From positions 2,914,001 through 2,978,000 of the forward strand of contig CBDCYF010000005.1 of the NCBI GenBank assembly GCA_965224065.1: DNA of 64,000 nt, written 5' to 3'. The number at the start of each line of letters is the position of its first letter. The stretch's first letter is position 1. The notes beneath the pieces are model-generated. The model saw nothing but the letters and a program-made list of their open reading frames with translations, searched no databases and was not told where the DNA came from. Made by a program: the position numbers and the translations under genes. Shown in pieces: positions 52,101-60,028 of the stretch. The stretch is from JAOTZA01 sp965224065. GTDB taxonomy: Bacteria; Acidobacteriota; Thermoanaerobaculia; Multivoradales; JAHEKO01.

Positions 52101-55100
52101 AAACTTCGAGCTGGTCGTTGACACGGCGGCGCCGGCGCTCGCGATCACCTCGCCGACGGCGGCAGTCATCTTCAACGAAGCGGCGCCAGTCATTACCCTG
52201 AACTACTCCGACGCGCCGGCGGGCATGGACTTAGGCACACTTTCCGTGTCCGTCGATGCGCAGGACGTGACCGCGAACTGCACCGTCAGTGCGTCTTCGG
52301 CCAGTTGTCCGTCACCGATTCTTGCGGCGGGCAGCCACGTGATCTCCACCTCGGTCCGCGATTTGGCCGGCAACGAAGCAACGGCCAGCCATACGTTCGA
52401 GTTGATTCTGGACACAGCGGCCCCGGCTCTCGCAATCCTCTCTCCGAACGCGGGCACGATCTTCAACGAAACCCAGCCGGTGATCACACTCGAGTACTCC
52501 GACGCGCCGGCCGGCATCGCCCTCGCTACGCTTTCCGTGTCCGTGGACGGACAAGACGTGACTGCGAGCTGTACCGTCGGAGCGTCTTCGGCGGGTTGTC
52601 CTTCGCCGGTTCTCGCGGCGGGCAGCCATGTGATCTCTTCCTCGATTCGCGATTTGGCCGGCAACGAGGCCACGGCGACGAGAAACTTCGATCTTGTAAT
52701 TGATAGCGATCCGCCCGCTGTCGCCATTCTCTCGCCGATCAACCAAGAGTACTCGAGCGGCTCCGTCCCGCAGATTGTCGGTCAGTTCAGCGACGCCGGC
52801 GCGGGCATCGATTCTGACTCGGTCCGTGTGCTGGTGGACAGTTCGATAATTGCCGGCTGTACGGTAGATGCCTCCTCCGTAACTTGCTCGCCGCCGGCAC
52901 TCAATGACGGGCCTCATACCGTTCGTATCGAGGCATCCGATGCGGTCGGCAACCCGGGCGCGGCAGAGGTCAGTTTCCAAGTGGTCTCGGACCAGCTCAC
53001 GCCGACGATCGAGGTCGTACAGCCGGCGGCTGGCGCCCTCCTTTTTGGAGGAGAGATCTCGATCATCCTCGAGTTGAGTGATGACGGCGAAGTGGATCCG
53101 GACAGCCTTGTCGTATTGCTTGATGGGACTGACGTCAGCGACACGTGCGTCGCCACTGCTACCGACGCGACCTGCACGCCCGCGCCAGTCGCTGCCGGCT
53201 CACACACCCTAGAGATCGAGGTCGCAGACACCAGCGGCAATGTGGCCACAGCGTCGCTTGTCTTCAACGTGATCCTTGACTTGGATGTGGAGATCACAAG
53301 CCCCGAGACCGGTGATCTCACCCGAGATGACACCGTTTCGGTCTCCGGGACCGTTTCTCTGGAAGCTGAGTCTGTAGAAGTGGCGGGCGTTTTGGCCAGT
53401 TTGGCAAACGGCTCGTTCACGGCGGTCGGCGTACCGCTCGTCGAAGGCTCCAACGAGCTGATGGCCGTCGCGCGCTCCTCGGGAGGCGCGGTGGGTTCGG
53501 GGATCGTCACTGTGATTCGCGACACCACCGCGCCGCGAATCGTGTTCTCGACTCCGCTGGACGGCTCGGTCACCACGGCGCCCCAAATTGTCGTTGCAGG
53601 CGACATCGTCGACCTGACTTCGAGCGCCGCGGAGCGCAAAGAGGTCACCGTCCTGGTCAACGGGCGTGAAGCCCAAGTCGAGAACAGGAGCTTTGTGGTC
53701 GAGAACTTCCTGCTTCAGCCGGGGCTCAACACCATCGTGGCCGAATGCGCGGACGCAGCCGGCAACCTGGGCCGCGCCGAAGTCACGGTCGAGCTGCTGA
53801 CTACGCCGACCCACAAGCTCGAGGAGCTCATGGGGAACATGCAGGCGGCGCTTGTCACCACGACTTTGCCCAATCCGCTCATGGTGCGGATGACAGACGC
53901 CATCGGGAACCCGGTTTTCGGTCGTGATGTGACGTTCGCCGTCACCCGGGGGAACGGCTTAGTGATGGATTTCCCTGTTGCTGCTCGAGAGCTGACTGTC
54001 CGCACCGACGAACAGGGTCGGGCGAGAGTCCAGTTCGCTCTCGGTGACCGGGCGGGTGCCGGCAATCATGAAGTCACGGCGACAGCGACGGGGTTTCCCG
54101 GCTCGGTGGTCTTCTGTGCCTCGGCGGTCCCCGATGTTGCCGACCGGATCGTTCCGATCCAGGGAGAGCGCCAGACCGGCGCAGTGATGGGTGCCGCAGG
54201 GGAACCGCTTCCCAACCCGATTTATGCTCAAGTCTTCGATCAGCTTGGCAACCCGATCGCGGGTGCGAGCGTCAGCTTCGACATCTCTCGGGGCGGGGGC
54301 AGCGTCGGGGAGGGACCGGGAGGAGCCTCGAGCTACTCTGTCTTGACCGATGAAGAGGGCAAGGCCATGGCAGTCTGGACCCTCGGGCCCAGTTTGGGCA
54401 TAAACAGTCAGGAAATCCTGGCGACGGTTTCCGGCCTCGTCGGTCAAGCTGCGTACTTCATCGCCAGCACCGAACAAACCGGCGCCGAGGCCGCCACTTC
54501 GTTTTCGGGTCGGGTGGTGGACGGACAAGACGACCCCGTCCCCGGCGTCACCCTGCACATATCCGGTACCACTCTTGAAACCGTCTCCGACGCCGAGGGC
54601 AGGTTCAAATTTCCCCAGGTGCCGGTCGGGGCGTTGCACCTCGAGGTGGACGGCACAACCACCACCCGCTCCGGTGAATGGCCCAAGCTGGCCTTCGAAT
54701 TCGTCACCCTTGCCGGTGCAGCCAACGACCTTGGAATGCCGGTGCGCATGCTCGAGTTGGATGTCCCCAACGCAAAGATCGTCGGGGGCTCCGAGGACGT
54801 GGTCCTGCAGATGGCGGATGTTCCGGGCGCCGAGCTCCTCGTCTACGCCAACTCGGCCACCTTCCCCGACGGTTCGACCACCGGGCTTCTTTCCTTCACC
54901 CAGGTCCATACAGACAAAGTACCCATGGTGGCGCCGCGCGGCTCGACCTTCCAGGTCGTGGCGGCCATTCAGCCGGCCGGTGTGAAGTTCGATCCGCCGG
55001 CACAACTCTCGATTCCCAACATGGGAGCGCCCCCGGGAACCACGGTCGAGATGTACTCCTTCGACCACGATCTTGGAGAGTTTTTGAGTATCGGTCCAGC

Positions 55101-58100
55101 CTCGGTGACCGCCGACGGTGAGCGCCTGGTCACGCGACCGGGCTTTGGAGTAGTCAAGTCCGGCTGGCACGGCGGTCCACCGAATGTGCCCACGAACGAC
55201 GCCTGTGGCGCGGGGCCCTGCTATACGTGTGCCAATGGCCGTCGTGTGAGCCGGTGTGGTGGTTGTGAAACGTGTGGAGAAGGGGGATGCGAGCCGAGGT
55301 TCATAGTGGACGAGGACGAGATTCAATTCTTCGCCTTCGACCGGGAAGAGGACGGAAAGATATTCGTCGGGCGAAACCAGTACGTGAATTTTACGGTCAA
55401 CCTGTGGGACGAGGTGTGCAGCGACGCTCAGTACGACTATGACTTCGGTGATGGCAGCACGACAACGACCATCTTTCCCGTCGAGGCTCACAGATACGCA
55501 ACCAGTGGCGAAAAGACCGTAGAAGTCACCATACGTTGCAACAGTCAGTGTCCCCAACAACAGTCTCGAAGCGTCTCGATCGTTATCGTCGTTGACCCGG
55601 AGGCAGACCTCGAAATCCGCGGCCTGCCCGAAGAAGATCAGCCGACGCCCAACGAAGTCGACCCGGGGGCGTTTATCACGGTCAACAACGACGACGACGA
55701 CGATGACGGCGTCGAGGACTGGATGCAGACCGGGCCGGTTCCCGGCGAGAACGATCTCGTCGAGATGAAGATCACTCTCGGCGCCGAGTTTGAGAACTTC
55801 GATAGGGGCGTGATCGGCCTCTCGCTCATTGAGGGAGCCGGGAAGATCAGGATCTGGGAGACCGCCACCAAGGATGCCGAGATCGAGCTTCCAAAGACCT
55901 GGGACCTCGAGACCGAACGCCCTCCAGAAACGGTCTGGGTGGAAGGCGTTACATCGAGCAGCGCGGTGCGCGACATAAAGCTGGCCTTGTTTCTCTATGA
56001 CCGGGTCGAGTTTGTGTCGGACGGGGTCGTGTTTACGGTGGTGGATGTCGATTTCAGCGCTCTGCCGGATACGGATTCGTTCATCGAAGCGGCAGCCGGA
56101 CCGACAACGCTCGTTAGCTCGGTTTTCTATCGAGACTTTGAAGACAGCTCGGAACAACGAACTGTCGAAGACGGCGCCGAGATCGAATGGGAGCTGCTCC
56201 AAGGTTCCGGTTCGCTCGAATCGTTGACGACGACAACAAATACCGGGCTCGCCACGGTCGGCCTCGATGATTCGAACCAGCCGGGAGATCTCTATCGGGT
56301 CAAGGCGACCGTCAACCGCTTCAAGATAGCGGGCGAGGACACCGAGATCGAAACCTCCCTGTCGGCCGAAACCGGAGTTCTGGAAGTCATCCCGGGCGAT
56401 CCTGCAAGCATCGCGGTAACCCAGTCTGTGACCGCATATCAATCCGACGGGGCCGCGCGTGTGACCTTCGAGGCCGTGGTTCAAGATGTTGTGGGCAACT
56501 CCGTCGCCGATGGCACATCCGTGAGTTGGACACTCGGCGAGTCGACATCTGATTTCGTGAGTTTTCAGTCAGCCACCGTCAATGGCCGAGCAACGGCTGA
56601 ATTAGTAGCCCCGGTGGTGCCGAGAGATCAGGTCGTATTTGTGCGATCCGGAGGAGCGAGCGCATCGGTAACGATGTCCGTATCCCGGGTCACGGGAAGC
56701 ATTGTCTCGACACAGCCCGTATTAGATCTTTCCGCCGGGGACACCGCCGTCCTAACGGCACTAGTGCAAGCCGCGGATGGCAGCGAGATCTATTGGCACA
56801 CGAGTAACGGCGTTCTTTCGGGAGCGACACCGGTAGCCGGCGGTCAGAGCACAGTGACCCTTTCGGCCGCGGGCGGGTATCTCGGACCGGTTGTCGTTAC
56901 CGCCACGGTGGGTGACCGACTGATGTTCTGGCAGGGAGAATTCGTCCAGCCCGGAGCGTTGTCGGTCACGGCGGAGTCGCTGTTTTTGGTGGCGGATGAC
57001 ACGCAGAATGGAACCGAACAGGTCGTTTGGCCCGACGGGACGTCTCGTCAGATTCCGTACTATGGCTCCTCGCTGGTCGATATCGAAGGCCCGCCGAATG
57101 CGGTAGTGAGTCTTGCGCCCGCCGGCGTTGTTCTGACCGAGGCTTATACGTTCGACACCATCGCGGGCAACGTTGTTCCCGGTCTGGTGGCCGGGAACGA
57201 TCTGGTTCTGAGCGGTGGCGGACTGGATGCGAATGAGACCCACAACGGTCAGGCGTCTCTATTGCTGGGCGCCACCGACTTTGGCACGATCGCGGATTCG
57301 GTTGCTCTCGATTTCTCCACCGAACTCAGCCTGACCTTGTGGGTACGCCCCGACTCGCTTCAGGCCTCGACCCTGGTCGAGAAAGCTGGGGCCTGGGCCC
57401 TTGAGATGCTCTCCGACGGCCGGGTTCGGGCCTCGGTCTCGACCAGTAACGGGACTTATGAGGTCACCGGTACGAGCCCGCTTGTTGCGGGCGAGTGGAA
57501 CCGAGTTGGCCTTCACTTTCAGCCGAGCCTCCTGCGGGTGCATGTCAATGCCGACACCGCGTTAACCACTGTCGGCGGCGCTCTCGACATCAACACCGCC
57601 GACATCCTGGTCGGCTCAGGGTTCTCAGGACATCTCGACGATCTCAGCTTTCACGCTGCAGTCGGCGTGTTCGAGTTCATCCAAATCGAAGGTTGCAACG
57701 CGGTCGGCGAAGTCAAGATCGGCCCCGACGGCAAGGTCACGATCACAATGCGGAGTGCAGGCGGAGGCACGGAGGACGTCTTAATCGCCGACATCGGGTT
57801 CATTTACGACGGGGTCGAGACCGTCAAGACCTTTTTCCTGTTCCGCAAGGACACTTGGGTCAAAGTTTGGGACGCGGTCGACGCGTTTTTCGGGGCCGAC
57901 CCCGAGGGTACCGTCGATGTCGTGACGAGCATGGCCGGCGGCTTTCTTATCGTGGGCGACGTCGGCGTGCTCGGCAAGAACCTCTACCGCACGTACGGGA
58001 ATTCCGAGACGGAAGTCAATACGGCAGAGTATTTGCTAGCGGGCCTTGGGCTCCTGACCACGCTCAATCCCGTTGCGGATGCGGTGGTTGCTTCGGCCAG

Positions 58101-58986
58101 AACCGTGGTCGCCTTTATCGGAAAATCCCCACTGGGGGATCTGATATGGCGTCTCGTAAAGCACACGGTCCTAAGCGCTGAGCCCGTCGACGGTTCCAGA
58201 GGGCTACTCGCCTTCTTTGCTGCGAACCTCGATCACGCACAGGCCTTCAAGAACGTGTTGTCGAAAGACAGCTTTGACGACATTGTTCGAGTGTTCGACA
58301 AAATGGGCGACTCGGCAATGATCGGGCTCAAGCAGATCGCCGACAACCCGCAGCTTGGTGCGCAGGCAGCGGAAGACGTGGTCGAGGCGCTCGGAGACCT
58401 CAGCGACGAAGCCCTGGATCTCCTAAACGCCGCCCCCAACCCCGCTGCCGCCGTCCAGAAACTTGGCAAGGTAGCCCAGCATGTGGACGCTCGGCGAATC
58501 ACCGATATGCTCGACAATTGTGTGGCTGCACCTACGATTTGCAGTCCGAGCTACACGGTCCAGAAACTGATCGACGATCTGGAGGTGGTGGCAGAGATCG
58601 ACGGCTTCGCCAAACTTACGGGGGGCTTGATCAATCCGGTCCAGAATTTCGCCGAGGGCTTCCGGTATGAGCTCGAAGTCGCGGCCCACTTTGTGCGCAT
58701 GGGGAAGAACGTCTCGGCAGTTAGCCTGGACGTGTTCGAGGGCAGCGTCAAGGCGACGGATATCGACATTGTGGTCGACGATGTCTTTTTCCAGAACAAG
58801 AAGGGCAATTTCGGTACTTCCGCACAGATAGAGAACTGGGTTGGCAAGGCGATAAAGGAAGCAGGAGGGGATGCGAGTAAGGTGAGATATCTCACCCCCA
58901 ACCCTGCGGGAGTGGATGAAGAAATACGGGAATTACTTGTCGAGCTAGGAGTGAATATTCACCCGGAGGGTATTCCTTTTTCCTGA
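49195..58986 (+). CDS. Giant exported modular protein with putative PD-(D/E)XK nuclease tip
   Basis: A 3263-residue protein from GTG 49195 with a signal peptide (about 8-32). Modules in order: two near-identical beta-helix copies (about 34-459 and 460-880, each opening VTDHGALCDGVTDD); about six Ig-like repeats with paired Cys (about 881-1540); invasin-type Ig domains (about 1541-1760, DAIGNPVFGRDVTFAV); a carboxypeptidase-regulatory-like domain (about 1770-1845); a Cys cluster (about 2003-2030); a PKD domain (about 2065-2125, YDYDFGDGS); Ig-like domains; a LamG domain (about 2680-2826); a hydrophobic pre-toxin segment (about 2940-2985); and a C-terminal domain with E3159/E3161, D3189, D3191 and Q3200-N-K3202-K3203, matching a PD-(D/E)XK core. 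The layout is that of a polymorphic toxin. The downstream gene is the immunity candidate. The nuclease call is inference. Confidence 0.85.
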   Translation: MTSSSSRLSRTCGFLHAASIFGLVSVANATAQNVTDHGALCDGVTDDAVAIQAAVDTVGAAGGGMVSFPAGVCLTGATIEVGATQPAVYLRGEGPGTSVLRWAPGDYSATGAQPLIRFGAVTQGGVSALTLSGNPGQATGASLFGVELSGANEIRIEGVEFADLPGAGVSAAGSSGVSIRASRFHGLGGPGVSVTGSWSGIAVRGSFFHDNGAHEGLSVVLGAVDQATGLSVTGNTIRSGPNRALRVSDGSLVDSVFSSNVVEGRVEISSAHSSAFLGNRVRYEGAGTESAVALASSTDFILADNVIGSPAAGGVTADGNTGLTVTSNRVEAGTVGLRATDTSRLQVRNNTFFSTASPSVDDGIEILTSAGVVTDVQVLNNQVHEFLTGIRLDPEGFDIDLAMVADNIIGSGVAGARSVWEEDRSVNGTAVINSSYETNLADPNLETNIGMDDAEPGGRVTDHGALCDGVTDDAVAIQAAVDTVGAAGGGMVSFPAGVCLTGATIEVGATQPAVYLRGEGPGTSVLRWAPGDYSATGAQPLIRFGAVTQGGVSALTLSGNPGQATGASLFGVELSGANEIRIEGVEFADLPGAGVSVAGSSGVSVASSHFHGLGGPGVSMAGSWSGIAVRDSFFHDNGAHEGLSVVLGAADQATGLSVTGNTIRSGLNRAFLISGGGSLVDSVFSSNVVEGRVEISSAHSSAFLGNRVRYDGAGTESAVALASSTDFILADNVIGSPAAGGVTADGITSLAVTSNRVEVGTVGLRATDTSRLQVRNNTFVSMASPSVDDGIEILTSAGVVTDVQVLNNQVHEFLTGIRLDPEGFDIDLAMVADNIIGSGVAGARSVWEEDRSANGTAVINSSYETNLADPNLDTNIGVDLMPPALAITAPTDPILYNDITPTIIVEYSDDANGDGVDVGTLQVMVGSLAASCTAGPVSATCISPSLAAGAHTISASTRDLAGNEAIATKNFELVVDTAAPALAITSPTAAVIFNEAAPVITLNYSDAPAGMDLGTLSVSVDAQDVTANCTVSASSASCPSPILAAGSHVISTSVRDLAGNEATASHTFELILDTAAPALAILSPNAGTIFNETQPVITLEYSDAPAGIALATLSVSVDGQDVTASCTVGASSAGCPSPVLAAGSHVISSSIRDLAGNEATATRNFDLVIDSDPPAVAILSPINQEYSSGSVPQIVGQFSDAGAGIDSDSVRVLVDSSIIAGCTVDASSVTCSPPALNDGPHTVRIEASDAVGNPGAAEVSFQVVSDQLTPTIEVVQPAAGALLFGGEISIILELSDDGEVDPDSLVVLLDGTDVSDTCVATATDATCTPAPVAAGSHTLEIEVADTSGNVATASLVFNVILDLDVEITSPETGDLTRDDTVSVSGTVSLEAESVEVAGVLASLANGSFTAVGVPLVEGSNELMAVARSSGGAVGSGIVTVIRDTTAPRIVFSTPLDGSVTTAPQIVVAGDIVDLTSSAAERKEVTVLVNGREAQVENRSFVVENFLLQPGLNTIVAECADAAGNLGRAEVTVELLTTPTHKLEELMGNMQAALVTTTLPNPLMVRMTDAIGNPVFGRDVTFAVTRGNGLVMDFPVAARELTVRTDEQGRARVQFALGDRAGAGNHEVTATATGFPGSVVFCASAVPDVADRIVPIQGERQTGAVMGAAGEPLPNPIYAQVFDQLGNPIAGASVSFDISRGGGSVGEGPGGASSYSVLTDEEGKAMAVWTLGPSLGINSQEILATVSGLVGQAAYFIASTEQTGAEAATSFSGRVVDGQDDPVPGVTLHISGTTLETVSDAEGRFKFPQVPVGALHLEVDGTTTTRSGEWPKLAFEFVTLAGAANDLGMPVRMLELDVPNAKIVGGSEDVVLQMADVPGAELLVYANSATFPDGSTTGLLSFTQVHTDKVPMVAPRGSTFQVVAAIQPAGVKFDPPAQLSIPNMGAPPGTTVEMYSFDHDLGEFLSIGPASVTADGERLVTRPGFGVVKSGWHGGPPNVPTNDACGAGPCYTCANGRRVSRCGGCETCGEGGCEPRFIVDEDEIQFFAFDREEDGKIFVGRNQYVNFTVNLWDEVCSDAQYDYDFGDGSTTTTIFPVEAHRYATSGEKTVEVTIRCNSQCPQQQSRSVSIVIVVDPEADLEIRGLPEEDQPTPNEVDPGAFITVNNDDDDDDGVEDWMQTGPVPGENDLVEMKITLGAEFENFDRGVIGLSLIEGAGKIRIWETATKDAEIELPKTWDLETERPPETVWVEGVTSSSAVRDIKLALFLYDRVEFVSDGVVFTVVDVDFSALPDTDSFIEAAAGPTTLVSSVFYRDFEDSSEQRTVEDGAEIEWELLQGSGSLESLTTTTNTGLATVGLDDSNQPGDLYRVKATVNRFKIAGEDTEIETSLSAETGVLEVIPGDPASIAVTQSVTAYQSDGAARVTFEAVVQDVVGNSVADGTSVSWTLGESTSDFVSFQSATVNGRATAELVAPVVPRDQVVFVRSGGASASVTMSVSRVTGSIVSTQPVLDLSAGDTAVLTALVQAADGSEIYWHTSNGVLSGATPVAGGQSTVTLSAAGGYLGPVVVTATVGDRLMFWQGEFVQPGALSVTAESLFLVADDTQNGTEQVVWPDGTSRQIPYYGSSLVDIEGPPNAVVSLAPAGVVLTEAYTFDTIAGNVVPGLVAGNDLVLSGGGLDANETHNGQASLLLGATDFGTIADSVALDFSTELSLTLWVRPDSLQASTLVEKAGAWALEMLSDGRVRASVSTSNGTYEVTGTSPLVAGEWNRVGLHFQPSLLRVHVNADTALTTVGGALDINTADILVGSGFSGHLDDLSFHAAVGVFEFIQIEGCNAVGEVKIGPDGKVTITMRSAGGGTEDVLIADIGFIYDGVETVKTFFLFRKDTWVKVWDAVDAFFGADPEGTVDVVTSMAGGFLIVGDVGVLGKNLYRTYGNSETEVNTAEYLLAGLGLLTTLNPVADAVVASARTVVAFIGKSPLGDLIWRLVKHTVLSAEPVDGSRGLLAFFAANLDHAQAFKNVLSKDSFDDIVRVFDKMGDSAMIGLKQIADNPQLGAQAAEDVVEALGDLSDEALDLLNAAPNPAAAVQKLGKVAQHVDARRITDMLDNCVAAPTICSPSYTVQKLIDDLEVVAEIDGFAKLTGGLINPVQNFAEGFRYELEVAAHFVRMGKNVSAVSLDVFEGSVKATDIDIVVDDVFFQNKKGNFGTSAQIENWVGKAIKEAGGDASKVRYLTPNPAGVDEEIRELLVELGVNIHPEGIPFS
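49294..51831 (+). repeat. 1.28-kb in-frame tandem duplication (two copies)
   Basis: Copy 1 spans 49294-50571 and copy 2 spans 50572 to about 51831. They are nearly identical at DNA level, with substitutions concentrated around 50,980-51,050 and 51,185-51,235 and one extra codon in copy 2. Each copy encodes one beta-helix of about 426 residues, so the duplication is recent or kept uniform by conversion. Confidence 0.95.
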
Positions 58987-59001
58987 GGCTCGGAGTACAA
59001 A

Positions 59002-60012
59002 ATGAGCTACCAAAACCGCACCGTTCATTGGAGCATCGAGTCGTTCTCGACCGCAGAGCTGCACGAGTGGCTTCAGACGACCTGGCGGCGCTTTCGCCGC
59101 GTCATCGTCCTTCATGGTGGTGACGGTCACGCCGATTTCGAGACGGCAACCCCTCTTCCGCATTTGCCGGAGTTCCACACGTTGATTCCAATGTTTATCT
59201 TGATTCGAGCCCGCATGTCCAAGGACACGACGGGCCAAGACCTTGCCGCTATCTTGCGTCGTGCGCAGGTTATCCGCCATCTTCCCGGCACTCAGTGCGC
59301 AGTAAAGGCCCTGTTTGAGAAATCAGGGGCCCGGCAGACGAAGAAACTGCCGGAAGTGGCTCAAGCTGGCTTCGATGCCGGCCGGCCGTATTTTCAGTAC
59401 ACATGTAGAGCAGAGGACGACGTAGCAGGCAGACAAGAGTACTTCTCCCATCTGGTGGCCGAACTGGGCCTGCCGATCGAGGTCCTTGAAGAAACCGACG
59501 GATTCCGCCTGCGGCATACGGGAGGGGAGAGCATCACATTTCCTCTGGAATCTGATGACAGGTTGAACGCCTGGGACTTTCGGTGTGGGCTTGCCGACAC
59601 GTCGGAGGAATGGCTAGCTAGTGTGGTGGAAAAAACCGTTCGGAGGTTCGGCTCGGGCCGGGTTTTCGAATGGGGCTGGAGGGCGAGCCAGAACCGGCCG
59701 AGTGCAGGCGAGGTCTACCAGGCCGTGGCCAAAGCGGAATTGCCCGCAACCCAAAGAGCGGTACGTCTCACTTACCGATTGGGCGGAGGGATCAGGAACG
59801 GATTCAGAGCCATCGCAACCATGTCCGAGTGGGGTCGTTTCGATACCCCGATCTTCAACGGCTGGCTTGACGAGGAGCGCGCGGCGAGCTTCGCCGTGAG
59901 AACGGAGGATGGCTCCCACCGGATCCTGGTGACGATGACGGGCCGGAGCTATTTAGACGAAGTTTCTGAGCGGACCGGGCTGACTTTCGAGTTCGTCGAG
60001 GAGAAACCTTGA
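59002..60012 (+). CDS. Candidate immunity protein for the giant toxin
   Basis: A 336-residue protein with no signal peptide or membrane helix, therefore cytoplasmic. It begins 15 bases after the giant gene's stop, with GGAG 7 bases before its ATG. Sequence features are an N-terminal segment TVHWSIESFSTAELHEWLQ, a central alpha/beta region and a C-terminal part (RAVRLTYRLGGGIRNGF, DGSHRILVTMTGRSYLDEV). I do not recognise the family. Position, small size next to a 3263-residue partner, and cytoplasmic character suit an immunity protein, although 336 residues is long for one. It could instead be an unrelated adaptor. Confidence 0.6.
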   Translation: MSYQNRTVHWSIESFSTAELHEWLQTTWRRFRRVIVLHGGDGHADFETATPLPHLPEFHTLIPMFILIRARMSKDTTGQDLAAILRRAQVIRHLPGTQCAVKALFEKSGARQTKKLPEVAQAGFDAGRPYFQYTCRAEDDVAGRQEYFSHLVAELGLPIEVLEETDGFRLRHTGGESITFPLESDDRLNAWDFRCGLADTSEEWLASVVEKTVRRFGSGRVFEWGWRASQNRPSAGEVYQAVAKAELPATQRAVRLTYRLGGGIRNGFRAIATMSEWGRFDTPIFNGWLDEERAASFAVRTEDGSHRILVTMTGRSYLDEVSERTGLTFEFVEEKP

Positions 60013-60028
60013 GGGCCCGAGGTTCGGG

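Noticed and set aside
53959..56484. 841-codon antisense frame inside the giant gene
   Set aside because: The sense frame has coherent Ig and PKD domains; the antisense product is low-complexity His/Arg/Gly.
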